In this document: in pieces, positions 7,400 to 15,589 of the stretch
How the letters are laid out: each line of letters opens with the position of its first letter
Position numbering within the stretch: the first letter of the stretch is position 1
Assembly (NCBI RefSeq): GCF_001722485.1
Contig: NZ_LWGL01000011.1
Span: forward strand, 1 to 43,834
Origin: Cellulosimicrobium cellulans
Lineage (GTDB): Bacteria > Actinomycetota > Actinomycetes > Actinomycetales > Cellulomonadaceae
DNA length: 43,834 bases
Direction: 5' to 3'
Notes under the pieces: model-generated
What the model was told of the DNA's origin: nothing
The model's input: the letters and a program-made list of their open reading frames with translations, nothing else
The model's database searches: none
Program-made: the position numbers and the translations under genes

Positions 7400-8722
7400 A
7401 TGACCACGCCGACGACGGGCCGACCGCGCCGCACGAGCGCCGCCAACTGGGCGGGCAACCTCACGTACGCGGCGACGGACGTGGTGCACCCGCGCACGCC
7501 CGAGGAGCTCGCCGGGACCGTGCGCACCGCGCCGCGCGTCAAGGCCCTCGGGTCGCGCCACTCGTTCGACGACGTCGCCGACACCACCGGCACCCACGTC
7601 GTGCTCGACGCCTACGACGACGGCCGTCCGCCCGTCGAGGTCGACCCGTCGACCGGCGTCGCGTCCGTCGCCGCGGGCCTGCGGTACGGCGACGTGACGC
7701 GCCACGTCCAGGCGGCCGGCCGGGCGCTCGCGAACCTCGCGTCGCTGCCGCACATCTCCGTCGCGGGGTCGGTCGCCACGGCGACCCACGGCTCGGGCGA
7801 CGGCGTCGGGTCGCTGGCGAGCGCCGTCGTCGGGCTCGAGCTCGTCACGGGGGACGGCGAGCTGCGGACGCTGCGCCGGGGCGACGCGGACTTCCCCGGG
7901 GCCGTCGTGGCGCTCGGCGCGCTCGGCGTCGTCACGCGCGTCGAGCTCGAGACCGTGCCGACGTTCGACGTGCGCCAGGACGTGCACCTCGGGCTGCCGT
8001 GGGACGCCGTGACCGCGCACCTCGACGAGATCACCGCCTCCGCGTACTCGGTGAGCCTCTTCACCGACTGGGGTCCGGACGGCGTCCAGCAGGTCTGGCG
8101 CAAGACCCTCCTCGCGCCGGGGGAGCGGGGCGAGGAGCCGCCCGCCGACCTGTTCGGCGCCGCGCCCGCCCGGGAGCAGCGCCACCCGCTGCCCGGCGTC
8201 GACCCCGTCCACTGCACCGCCCAGCTCGGCCGGCCCGGGCCGTGGAACGAGCGGCTGCCGCACTTCCGCCTCGACTTCACGCCGAGCAACGGCGACGAGC
8301 TGCAGTCCGAGTACCTCGTGCCGCGCCGGCACGCGCTCGCCGCGGTCGAGGCGCTGCGCGCGCTCGGGCCCCGCATCGGCCCGCTGCTCCAGGTCGGCGA
8401 GATCCGCACGGTCGCCGCCGATCCCGAACCGCTGTGGCTCAGTCCCTTCGACGGTCCCACCGTCGGGTTCCACCTCACCTGGAAGCCGCTGCCCGACGAC
8501 GTCGCGCGCCTCCTGCCCGACCTCGAGTCCGCGCTCGCAACCCTCGGCGCGCGCCCGCACTGGGGCAAGCTCTCGCACGCGGTCACGTCCACGGACCCGG
8601 CCCCGCTCGCCGCGGTCGCGGGGCGCTACCCGCGGCTCGCCGACTTCCGGGCGCTCGCGGACCGCTACGACCCGACGGGCCGGTTCCGCGGCGGGTTCGT
8701 CGAGCGGCTGCTGCGGATCTGA
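7400..8722 (+). CDS. aldO: FAD-dependent alditol (xylitol/sorbitol) oxidase
   Basis: 440 aa from ATG 7400, reading MTTPTTGRPRRTSAANWAGN; the family usually starts just before this TNWAGN-like element. It belongs to the VAO/PCMH flavoprotein fold. VKALGSRHSFDDVADT carries the histidine (H54 here) that is covalently attached to FAD in Streptomyces AldO. ISVAGSVATATHGSG is the FAD pyrophosphate/active-site loop. The C-terminal domain contains GEIRTVAAD, HLTWKP and HWGKLS, corresponding to the catalytic Glu/Arg, Thr and Lys of AldO. It would oxidise alditols at C1 to aldoses, making H2O2. CAGGGT lies 6 nt upstream, so it may be leaderless. Xylitol or another polyol could be the natural substrate. 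Confidence 0.9.
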   Translation: MTTPTTGRPRRTSAANWAGNLTYAATDVVHPRTPEELAGTVRTAPRVKALGSRHSFDDVADTTGTHVVLDAYDDGRPPVEVDPSTGVASVAAGLRYGDVTRHVQAAGRALANLASLPHISVAGSVATATHGSGDGVGSLASAVVGLELVTGDGELRTLRRGDADFPGAVVALGALGVVTRVELETVPTFDVRQDVHLGLPWDAVTAHLDEITASAYSVSLFTDWGPDGVQQVWRKTLLAPGERGEEPPADLFGAAPAREQRHPLPGVDPVHCTAQLGRPGPWNERLPHFRLDFTPSNGDELQSEYLVPRRHALAAVEALRALGPRIGPLLQVGEIRTVAADPEPLWLSPFDGPTVGFHLTWKPLPDDVARLLPDLESALATLGARPHWGKLSHAVTSTDPAPLAAVAGRYPRLADFRALADRYDPTGRFRGGFVERLLRI

Positions 8723-8755
8723 CGCTCTCCGTTCGCACAGGTCAGCGCGCCTCGG

Positions 8756-8761
8756 TACGGT
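8756..8761 (+). promoter_or_regulatory. Putative -10 of metPS
   Basis: TACGGT in the 110-bp gap upstream of metP, fitting the actinobacterial TANNNT -10 form and leaving a 5' leader of about 65 nt with a ribosome-binding site. No clear -35. Confidence 0.35.
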
Positions 8762-8832
8762 CGGGGTGAGGCCCGCCGTCGTGCTGCGACGTGCGCACGC
8801 GCGGGTGACCGACGGACGGCACGGAGGGTGGC

Positions 8833-10431
8833 GTGGCAGAGACGACCAGCGGGGGACGGGGCGCGGCGCCCGGCGCGCACCGACCGCGCGAGCAGTGGAC
8901 GGGACAGGTCGGCTTCATCGTCGCGGCCATCGGTTCCGCGGTGGGGCTCGGCAACATCTGGCGCTTCCCGGGCGTCGCGTACGAGAACGGCGGCGGGGCG
9001 TTCCTCGTCCCCTACCTCGTGGCCCTGCTGACCGCGGGCATCCCGATCCTCTTCCTCGACTACGCGATCGGGCACCGCTTCCGCGGGTCCGCGCCCACGG
9101 CGTTCCGCCGTGTCTCGAGGCCGTTCGAGAGCCTCGGCTGGTTCCAGGTGATGATCTCGTTCGTCATCGCGGTGTACTACACCGCGGTGATCGCGTGGGC
9201 GCTGAGCTTCTTCGTCTACTCGTTCGACCTGCGCTGGGGCGACGACCCGGCCGGCTTCTTCACCGGGGACTACCTGCAGCTCGCCGACCCGGGCGTCTCG
9301 GTCGACGTCGTCCCGTCGGTCCTCGTCCCGCTGGTCGCGGTGTGGGTCGTGACGCTCGTCGTGCTCGCCGCCGGCGTGGCCAAGGGCGTGCAGCGGGCGA
9401 ACATGGTCTTCCTGCCCCTGCTCGTCGCGGCGTTCCTCGTGCTCGTGGTGCGGGCGGTCTTCCTCGACGGCGCCGCGGAGGGCCTGGACGCGCTGTTCAC
9501 GCCGGACTGGGCGGCGCTCGGCGACCCGAACGTGTGGATCGCCGCGTACAGCCAGATCTTCTTCTCGCTGTCCATCGCGTTCGGGATCATGGTCACGTAC
9601 GCGTCCTACCGGAAGCGGCGCGCCAACCTCACGTCGCCCGGCCTCGTGGTCGCGTTCTCCAACTCGTCGTTCGAGATCCTCGCGGGGATCGGCGTGTTCG
9701 CGACCCTCGGGTTCCTCGCGGGCCGGCAGGGCGTCGGCGTCGGCGAGCTCGAGGGGATCTCCGGCCCGATCCTGTCGTTCGTCACGTTCCCGGCGATCGT
9801 CTCCGAGATGCCCGGCGGGCCGTTCTTCGGCGCGTTGTTCTTCCTCTCGCTCGCGATGGCGGGCTTCACGTCCCTGCTCTCGATCCTCCAGGTGGTGTCC
9901 GCCGGCTTCCAGGAGAAGTTCTCGTGGACCCCGCGGCAGGCGGCGGTCCGGGTGGGCGTCGTGTGCGCCGTCGTCTCCGTGGCGCTGTTCTCGACCACGA
10001 CGGGCCTCATCGCGCTCGACACGGCCGACCAGTGGGCGAACAACATCGGCATCGTCGCGTCGGCCGTCCTCACGTGCGTGCTGGTCCTGTGGGTCCGGCG
10101 CCGCGGCTCGGAGCTGCAGTACCACCTCAACGCCGTCTCGACGTTCCGCGTCGGCGCGTGGTGGCAGGTGCTCGTCGCGCTGCTCGCGCCGCTCGTGCTC
10201 GGCTACATGCTCGTGTCGCGGATCGTCACGCTGCTCGTCGACGGCTACGAGGGCTACCCGGGCTGGTACCTCGCGCTCTTCGGCTGGGGCACGGTCGCCC
10301 TGATCGTGGTGGGCGCGCTCGTCCTCACGGCGCTGCGCTGGCGCCGCAGCCCCGACGACTTCACGCCCTGGCCGCCCTTCCCGCCCGGCCGGACGACGAC
10401 TCGTACGCACGACGCGGAGGTGACCCGATGA
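8833..10431 (+). CDS. metP: Sodium-dependent methionine/alanine importer MetP (NSS/SNF family)
   Basis: 532 aa, GTG 8833 behind GGAGGG. About twelve TM helices. REQWTGQVGFIVAAIGSAVG followed by LGNIWRFP is the TM1 signature of neurotransmitter:sodium symporters, containing the unwound substrate and Na+ binding segment; FLVPYLVALLTAGIPILFLDYAIG is TM2. IFFSLSIAFGIMVTYASY is the TM6 region. The next gene is a 55-aa single-TM protein of the MetS type sharing an ATGA overlap. That pairing is what defines the MetPS methionine/alanine importer of Corynebacterium glutamicum, so the substrate assignment rests on context and family and is not proven here. Confidence 0.88.
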   Translation: MAETTSGGRGAAPGAHRPREQWTGQVGFIVAAIGSAVGLGNIWRFPGVAYENGGGAFLVPYLVALLTAGIPILFLDYAIGHRFRGSAPTAFRRVSRPFESLGWFQVMISFVIAVYYTAVIAWALSFFVYSFDLRWGDDPAGFFTGDYLQLADPGVSVDVVPSVLVPLVAVWVVTLVVLAAGVAKGVQRANMVFLPLLVAAFLVLVVRAVFLDGAAEGLDALFTPDWAALGDPNVWIAAYSQIFFSLSIAFGIMVTYASYRKRRANLTSPGLVVAFSNSSFEILAGIGVFATLGFLAGRQGVGVGELEGISGPILSFVTFPAIVSEMPGGPFFGALFFLSLAMAGFTSLLSILQVVSAGFQEKFSWTPRQAAVRVGVVCAVVSVALFSTTTGLIALDTADQWANNIGIVASAVLTCVLVLWVRRRGSELQYHLNAVSTFRVGAWWQVLVALLAPLVLGYMLVSRIVTLLVDGYEGYPGWYLALFGWGTVALIVVGALVLTALRWRRSPDDFTPWPPFPPGRTTTRTHDAEVTR

Positions 10432-10595
10432 GCACGGGCGCGATCATCGTCCTGGTCCTGGCGATCCTCGTCGTCTGGGGCGGGCTCGTGGCGAGCGCGC
10501 TCGCCCTGCGCGCGCACCCGGAGCGGACCGACTTCCCGCCCGGCGGCGACGACGACCACCGCGAGGACACGGCGCCCGCCGAGCGCGACACGTAG
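10428..10595 (+). CDS. metS: MetS-type NSS transporter small subunit
   Basis: 55 aa starting at ATG 10428 behind a strong GGAGGTGA site and overlapping the metP stop by ATGA, so translation is coupled. One TM helix (TGAIIVLVLAILVVWGGLVA), then ALALRAHPERTDFPPGG and an acidic, hydrophilic tail. The single-helix plus HPE pattern fits the MetS small subunit, shown in C. glutamicum to be required for MetP activity. The gene is short enough that automatic annotation often misses it. High confidence from context and ribosome-binding site. Confidence 0.85.
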   Translation: MSTGAIIVLVLAILVVWGGLVASALALRAHPERTDFPPGGDDDHREDTAPAERDT

Positions 10596-10812
10596 CGGGG
10601 GCCGGACGGTGCCGCGACGAGCGCCGACGGTCACGGTTCGGCATCGGACCACCTGGAGGTTTGGCGGGCGGAGCGTCCAGGCCGCACACTCTTCCCCTTG
10701 GTGCTGCGCACCGCCGGGTCCTCTGTTCCCCGTACGCCTCGCCGCGTAACACGACGGAGACGATCGGCCTCTACGCTGCCCCACCTGGCCCGAAACCGAT
10801 CGGAGAACCCCC

Positions 10813-11763
10813 ATGCGTACGACCTCGCGCAAGCTCCCCCTCGCAGGCCTCGTCGCGCTGACCGCGACGAGCGCGCTCGTCCTCACCGCGTGCACGGACG
10901 CGTCCCAGCAGTCCGGCTCCGGGGCGACCGGCGGCTCCGAGGAGACCTCCTCGGCCCTGCCGTCGTTCGACCCGTCGTCCGTCGAGGTGAACGAGGAGGC
11001 CGCCGCCCTGCTGCCCGAGGACGTCGCGTCCGCGGGCACGCTCACGGTCGGGTCGAACACCGAGTACGCCCCCGCGGAGTTCATCGCCGACGACGGCCGC
11101 ACCCCGGTCGGCTTCGACATCGACGTCATCCACGCCGTCGGCGCGACCCTCGGACTCGACGTCGAGGTCCAGTCCGCCGACTTCCCGGCGATCATCCCCG
11201 CGCTCGGTACCAAGTACGACGCCGGCATCTCCTCGTTCACCATCACCGAGGAGCGCATGCAGGAGTCGAACATGATCTCCTTCCTCAACGCCGGCTCGGC
11301 CTACGCCGTGGCGTCGGGCAACCCGGACGACATCGACCCCGAGAGCCTGTGCGGCCTCACGGTCACCGTGCAGACCGGGACGATCCAGGACGAGGACATC
11401 GCCGTGCAGAGCAGCGAGTGCGAGGCCGCCGGCGAGGAGCCGATCGACGTCCTCCGCTACGACAACCAGGCCGACGCGACGACCAACCTCGTCGGCGGCA
11501 AGGCCCAGGTCATGTACGCGGACTCGCCGGTCGTCGGCTACGCCGTCGAGCAGACCGGCGGGAAGATCGAGCAGCTCGGCGACGTGTTCGACTCCGCGCC
11601 GCAGGGGATCGTCGTCGCGAAGGAGGACACCGAGCTCGCCGCGGCCATCCAGGCCGCCCTGCAGTCGCTCATGGACGACGGCACCCTCACCGAGGTCCTC
11701 GACGCGTGGGGCAGCGGCGACGCCGCGCTCGACACCGCGGAGATCAACCCCTCCGTCGGCTGA
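10813..11763 (+). CDS. Polar amino acid ABC transporter substrate-binding lipoprotein
   Basis: 316 aa, ATG 10813 behind GGAGA. Lipoprotein signal peptide ([21 protein letters not shown]) with lipobox LTAC at residues 24-27, then a Ser/Gly/Thr-rich linker. From about residue 75 it is a family-3 periplasmic binding protein: [38 protein letters not shown], a [18 protein letters not shown] core and a closing LTEVLDAWG. Such proteins bind single amino acids (Glu, Gln, Arg, Lys or His types); specificity is not readable. It heads a three-gene importer with the permease 29 nt downstream and the ATPase overlapping the permease. Confidence 0.91.
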   Translation: MRTTSRKLPLAGLVALTATSALVLTACTDASQQSGSGATGGSEETSSALPSFDPSSVEVNEEAAALLPEDVASAGTLTVGSNTEYAPAEFIADDGRTPVGFDIDVIHAVGATLGLDVEVQSADFPAIIPALGTKYDAGISSFTITEERMQESNMISFLNAGSAYAVASGNPDDIDPESLCGLTVTVQTGTIQDEDIAVQSSECEAAGEEPIDVLRYDNQADATTNLVGGKAQVMYADSPVVGYAVEQTGGKIEQLGDVFDSAPQGIVVAKEDTELAAAIQAALQSLMDDGTLTEVLDAWGSGDAALDTAEINPSVG

Positions 11764-11792
11764 CGCCGTCCGAACCCGACCACGAGGTGACC

Positions 11793-12785
11793 ATGTCCGG
11801 ACCCGACGCCGCCGACGACCCCGTGCCCGACCGCATCCACGCGGTCCCCGTCCCGCGGCCCGGCCGGTGGATCTCCGCCGTCGTGCTGCTCGTCCTCGCG
11901 GCGATGGCGGTGCACGGCCTCGTCACGAACGAGAACTTCCGCTGGGACGTCGTCTGGCTGTACCTGCGCGACGTCGTCGTGATCCGCGGCGTCGGCTGGA
12001 CGCTCCTGCTCACGTTCGGGTCGATGGTCATCGCCATCGTGCTCGCGGTCGCGCTCGCCGTCATGCGGCGCTCGGACAACCCGGTCATGCGCTCGGTGAG
12101 CTGGGGGTACATCTGGTTCTTCCGCGGCACGCCGATCTACACCCAGCTCGTGTTCTGGGGCCTGCTCGCGGTGCTGTACCCCCGGCTCAGCCTCGGCATC
12201 CCGTTCGGGCCCGAGTTCTTCGAGTTCCGCACGCAGGACGTCATCACCGCGTTCTGGGCCGCGCTGCTCGGCCTCGCGCTCAACGAGGCGGCGTACCTCG
12301 CCGAGATCGTGCGCGCCGGGCTGGGCTCCGTCGACCGCGGCCAGACGGAGGCCGCGAAGGCGCTCGGCATGAAGGACTCGAAGATCCTCACGCGCGTGGT
12401 GCTGCCCCAGGCGATGCGGGTCATCGTGCCGCCGACGGGCAACGAGACGATCTCCATGCTCAAGACGACGTCCCTCGTCCTCGCCGTCCCGTTCACCCTC
12501 GACCTCACGTACGCGACCGGCGCGATCGGCAACCGCACGTTCCTGCCGATCCCGCTGCTCATCGTCGCCGCCCTGTGGTACCTGCTCATCACGAGCATCC
12601 TCATGGTCGGCCAGCACTACGTGGAGCGGTACTACGGGCGCGGCTTCGGCGACGGGTCCGACGGCGGCCGACGGCGCGGGCGCGGGCCGGGCGGGCGCGG
12701 CGGACGCCGCAGGCCCAACCGGCAGGACCTCATCGCCGCCTCGGGCACGACCAAGGACGACCCCTTCCTGGAGGTGACCCCGTGA
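11793..12785 (+). CDS. Polar amino acid ABC transporter permease (HisM/GlnP family)
   Basis: 330 aa, ATG 11793 behind GAGGTGA. About five or six TM helices. The EAA loop that docks with the ATPase reads [20 protein letters not shown] followed by [10 protein letters not shown], typical of the polar amino acid permease family, and [20 protein letters not shown] is the conserved R-G-T-P segment. The N-terminus has about 60 residues before the main permease domain and includes one extra hydrophobic helix. The C-terminus is long, Arg/Gly-rich and cytoplasmic (from about residue 285). The stop TGA overlaps the ATPase start (GTGA). With no second permease in the cluster, it may work as a homodimer. 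Confidence 0.91.
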   Translation: MSGPDAADDPVPDRIHAVPVPRPGRWISAVVLLVLAAMAVHGLVTNENFRWDVVWLYLRDVVVIRGVGWTLLLTFGSMVIAIVLAVALAVMRRSDNPVMRSVSWGYIWFFRGTPIYTQLVFWGLLAVLYPRLSLGIPFGPEFFEFRTQDVITAFWAALLGLALNEAAYLAEIVRAGLGSVDRGQTEAAKALGMKDSKILTRVVLPQAMRVIVPPTGNETISMLKTTSLVLAVPFTLDLTYATGAIGNRTFLPIPLLIVAALWYLLITSILMVGQHYVERYYGRGFGDGSDGGRRRGRGPGGRGGRRRPNRQDLIAASGTTKDDPFLEVTP

Positions 12786-13576
12786 GCGCGACCACGACGA
12801 AGGACCACCCCATGGTCCAGGTCCAGGGGCTGCACAAGATGTTCGGCGACCTGCACGTCCTCAAGGGCGTCGACCTCGAGGTGCCGCGCGGCTCCGTGTG
12901 CGTCGTGCTCGGGCCGTCCGGCTCGGGGAAGTCGACGCTCCTGCGATGCGTCAACGAGCTCGAGGAGATCACCGGCGGGCGCATCCTCGTCGACGGCGAG
13001 CTCATGGGCTACCGCGAGGTCGTGCGCAACGGGCGCTCCCGGCTGCACCGCCTACACCCCAAGGTCGTCGCGCGGCAGCGATCGCGCATCGGCATGGTGT
13101 TCCAGCGCTTCAACCTCTTCCCGCACATGACGGCGCTCGAGAACGTCATGGAGGCGCCCGTGCAGGTGCGCGGGCTGAGCAGGGCGCAGGCGCGCACGAG
13201 CGCGCTCGAGCTGCTCGACCGGGTGGGTCTCGGCGACCGCGCCGACCACTACCCGGCGCAGCTCTCGGGCGGTCAGCAGCAGCGCGTCGCGATCGCCCGC
13301 GCGCTCGCGATGGACCCCGAGCTCATGCTGTTCGACGAGCCGACGTCGGCGCTCGATCCCGAGCTCGTGGGCGAGGTGCTCGCCGTCATGCGCGACCTCG
13401 CGCGCTCCGGCATGACGATGATGGTCGTCACGCACGAGATCGGGTTCGCGCGCGAGGTCGCGGACACGGTCGTGTTCATGGACGAGGGCGTCATCGTCGA
13501 GCGCGGCACGCCCGAGCAGGTGCTGGGCGACCCCCGGGAGGACCGGACGAAGTCCTTCCTCGCGCACGTGCTGTAG
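12782..13576 (+). CDS. Polar amino acid ABC transporter ATP-binding protein (GlnQ/HisP family)
   Basis: 264 aa, starting at GTG 12782, which is decided by a strong GGAGGTGA site 4-5 nt upstream and the GTGA overlap with the permease stop; an internal ATG at 12812 is less likely. Walker A is GPSGSGKST, the Q-loop is [12 protein letters not shown], the signature is [15 protein letters not shown], Walker B is [14 protein letters not shown] and the switch His is in [14 protein letters not shown]. Between Walker A and the Q-loop an insert ([20 protein letters not shown]) makes that region longer than in E. coli GlnQ, a form seen in other actinobacterial members. It energises the importer formed with the two preceding genes. 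Confidence 0.93.
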   Translation: MSATTTKDHPMVQVQGLHKMFGDLHVLKGVDLEVPRGSVCVVLGPSGSGKSTLLRCVNELEEITGGRILVDGELMGYREVVRNGRSRLHRLHPKVVARQRSRIGMVFQRFNLFPHMTALENVMEAPVQVRGLSRAQARTSALELLDRVGLGDRADHYPAQLSGGQQQRVAIARALAMDPELMLFDEPTSALDPELVGEVLAVMRDLARSGMTMMVVTHEIGFAREVADTVVFMDEGVIVERGTPEQVLGDPREDRTKSFLAHVL

Positions 13577-13610
13577 CGCGTCGGCGTCCTCGCCGAGGAC
13601 GGGGCGCTCC

Positions 13611-13654
13611 GGGCCGGTCCCGGGCCGGTCCCGGGCCGGTCCTGTGTCGGTCCC
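13611..13654. repeat. 11-bp tandem repeat, four units
   Basis: Three units of gggccggtccc (the third ending in t) followed by a diverged gtgtcggtccc. It lies between the convergent ABC ATPase gene and a small minus-strand gene. A short dyad GTCCT-CGCCG-AGGAC at 13586-13600 precedes it. Possible terminator region; the function is not established. Confidence 0.65.
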
Positions 13655-13663
13655 GGGGCGACG

Positions 13664-13870
13664 TCAGGAGGCGCGGCGGCGCGGCAGCACGGGGACGTCG
13701 GTCGACGGCTCGATCCGCGGGTCGAGGCCCGTGGGACGCGCCACGGTCACCAGCTCCCCGCTCAGCGCGCGCCCGAGGTGCACCAGCGGGAGCTGGTTCT
13801 CGTGCTCGGTCACGAGCTCGTCGTAGATGGGGGTGTCGCTCGGGGCGTTGCCGGTATCCGTCCTGCTCAC
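13664..13870 (-). CDS. Small hypothetical protein, 68 aa
   Basis: 68 aa from GTG 13870, chosen because GTGGGAGG lies 3-10 nt upstream; an upstream ATG at 13915 would add a basic stretch without a ribosome-binding site. The product (starting MSRTDTGNAPSDTPIYDELV, then TEHENQLPLVHLGRALSGEL) is hydrophilic, with no TM segment, and has a basic end PRRRAS. The TP-x-YDELV-xEH pattern resembles short conserved proteins of unknown function common in actinobacteria. I do not recognise a function. It converges on the amino acid ABC operon. Confidence 0.55.
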   Translation of the reverse strand: MSRTDTGNAPSDTPIYDELVTEHENQLPLVHLGRALSGELVTVARPTGLDPRIEPSTDVPVLPRRRAS

Positions 13871-13979
13871 GCCTCCCACTGTCGGCGACGGACGTGCCCG
13901 TCGCGACCGGAACATCGTGACGTGTCCGTGAGGCGAATGTGGACGAACGGTGAAGGACTCGCCCTCCGGTCAGCCCCGG

Positions 13980-14861
13980 TCAGCCCCAGCCCCAGTCGCC
14001 CCAGTCCCAGCCGCCCTCGTCCCTGCCGCCCTGGTCGCCACCGCTCTCGTCGCCGCCGCCCTGGTCGCCGCCCTGGTCGCCGCCGCCCTGGTCACCGCGG
14101 ACGGGGCGGTCCTGCTGCTCCTCCTGCTCGCGCCGGTCCTGCTCGGCTGCCCGCTCGTCGAGCTCCTCGGTCCGCGACGCGAGCTCCTCCTCGGACTGCG
14201 TCACGGCCGCCTCGCGCGCGGCCAGGTCGGCGTGCGCGGCGTCGACCTCGGCGCGCTGCGCCTCCAGGTCCGCGCGCTCGGCCTCGAGCTGCTCGCGCTC
14301 GGCCGCGACCTCCTCCTGGACGCGCTGCGCCGCGGCGGTCGCCTCCTCGGCCTCGGCCTGCGCGGACAGCGTCAGACCGATGCCCACGAGGAGCCCGACG
14401 GCGACGCCCGCGAGCCCGATCACGGACGGCACGAGCCAGCGCCGGCGACGGGGCGCGTCCTCGGCGTCGTCGTCCGCCACCGGGAGCGAGAGCGGGCCGA
14501 GCACGGGCGCGGGGCGCGGTTCGGTGACCGGTGCCGGTGCCGGTGCCGGTGCCGGTGCCGATGCCGGTGCCGGTGCCGGGCCCGGGGCGAGGCTCGGCAG
14601 CACCATGGTGGAGCTCGTGACCGCGTGCGCCGGGTCGCCGCCGACCGGGACCGGTGCAGCTCCCTCGCGCCGGGAGCGCCGGCTGGGGACGCGCGTGACG
14701 GCCGGCGGCGGGGCCGGGACGGCGGGCGCGGCGTCGTCGTCCACCCAGAACACCCACCCGGCGGGCGGCGGCGGCCACGACGGGTCGGGGTGCCAGTCCG
14801 TCGTCGGCGTGAAGCCCGGCGGGACGGACCACCCGGGCGGCGGGACGAACCGGACGGCCAT
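13980..14861 (-). CDS. Proline-rich single-pass membrane protein with coiled coil
   Basis: 293 aa, ATG 14861 behind GGAGGT. The N-terminal ~40 residues form a Trp/Pro-rich module (FVPPPGWSVPPGFTPTTDWH, then PDPSWPPPPAGW) like the short aromatic motifs found before membrane segments in many actinobacterial proteins. Then comes a low-complexity region with Pro-Ala repeats encoded by the hexamer at 14528-14578, one TM helix (WLVPSVIGLAGVAVGLLVGI), and a long Glu/Ala coiled coil of about 80 residues (EEVAAEREQLEAERADLEAQ and following). The tail is Gly/Asp/Gln-rich, ending DWGDWGWG. Function unknown; topology suggests an anchored, possibly extracytoplasmic coiled coil. Confidence 0.75.
   Translation of the reverse strand: MAVRFVPPPGWSVPPGFTPTTDWHPDPSWPPPPAGWVFWVDDDAAPAVPAPPPAVTRVPSRRSRREGAAPVPVGGDPAHAVTSSTMVLPSLAPGPAPAPASAPAPAPAPAPVTEPRPAPVLGPLSLPVADDDAEDAPRRRRWLVPSVIGLAGVAVGLLVGIGLTLSAQAEAEEATAAAQRVQEEVAAEREQLEAERADLEAQRAEVDAAHADLAAREAAVTQSEEELASRTEELDERAAEQDRREQEEQQDRPVRGDQGGGDQGGDQGGGDESGGDQGGRDEGGWDWGDWGWG
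14528..14578. repeat. Hexanucleotide (gtgccg) repeat coding for Pro-Ala
   Basis: About eight copies of gtgccg with one base change (gatgcc near 14571). Read on the minus strand it codes alternating Pro-Ala in the membrane protein. Copies are in frame, so gain or loss of units would change the protein length by two residues per unit without a frameshift. Confidence 0.8.
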
Positions 14862-15021
14862 GGGGGACCTCCTTCGGGCGGACGCACGAGGCGCGGTGGA
14901 CGGGGAACACTATGGAGCAGCGGGCCACCGGGGGACGAATCGGCGGCCCCGACCGCGGGGCGGCCCGGGCCCCACGGCGGTGCCCGGGAAAATCGGTCGC
15001 ACGGGGAGGTCCGGCCGCCCC

Positions 15022-15027
15022 TACCAT
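15022..15027 (+). promoter_or_regulatory. Putative -10 of leaderless VOC gene
   Basis: TACCAT ends 5 nt before ATG 15033, and no ribosome-binding site lies at normal spacing. Fits the leaderless pattern of the window. Confidence 0.45.
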
Positions 15028-15032
15028 CGCGC

Positions 15033-15467
15033 ATGACGTCCGTGAGGCAGGTCCAGGTCACGTTCGACTGCGCGGAGCCCCGGCGGGTCGCGCGCTTCTG
15101 GTGCGAGGTGCTCGGGTACGTCGCCGCACCGCCGCCGGACGGCGCCGCCACCTGGGAGGACCACGACCGCACGCTCCCGCCCGAGGAGCGGGACACGTGG
15201 GCCGCGTGCAGCGACCCTGCCGGCGTCGGCCCGCGCCTGTTCTTCCAGCGCGTCCCGGAGGGCAAGGTCGTCAAGAACCGGGTGCACCTCGACGTGCGCG
15301 TGGACACGGGCCTCGTCGGTGCGGAACGCCTCGCCGTGCTGGAGGCCGAGTGCGCGCGTCTGGTCGCCCTCGGCGCGGTGCGCGTACGGCTGCTGGAGGC
15401 CGACGGGGAGGACGAGTCGTGCCTCGTGATGCAGGACGTCGAGGGCAACGAGTTCTGCCTCGACTGA
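15033..15467 (+). CDS. VOC family protein (Glyoxalase_6-like)
   Basis: 144 aa from ATG 15033. QVQVTFDCAEPRRVARFWCE is the first module, with the 'xxDCxDPxxLAxFW' pattern of the Glyoxalase_6 group. LFFQRVPEGKVVKNRVHLDV is the linking strand with the family's V-K-N-R-x-H-x-D-V element, and VMQDVEGNEFCL closes the second module. Proteins of this group are common in actinobacteria and few have known substrates. The gene looks leaderless (TACCAT 5 nt upstream). It is divergent from the coiled-coil membrane protein and lies 122 bp before the nuclease-helicase gene. Confidence 0.88.
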   Translation: MTSVRQVQVTFDCAEPRRVARFWCEVLGYVAAPPPDGAATWEDHDRTLPPEERDTWAACSDPAGVGPRLFFQRVPEGKVVKNRVHLDVRVDTGLVGAERLAVLEAECARLVALGAVRVRLLEADGEDESCLVMQDVEGNEFCLD

Positions 15468-15589
15468 GCGCGGGCACCGGCGTCGCCGCGCGCGGCGCCG
15501 ACCGCGTCGTGGGTGGCCGCTGGTAGAACGGCAGGGAGCCGGACCGACCGGCCCCGCCGTCCCGGCGGCGTCGCCACCGCGGAGGTGCC

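Noticed and set aside
6182-8578. 798-codon minus-strand frame across CPBP and alditol oxidase
   Set aside because: Antisense to the covalent-FAD oxidase, whose catalytic residues are intact, and out of frame with the CPBP gene.
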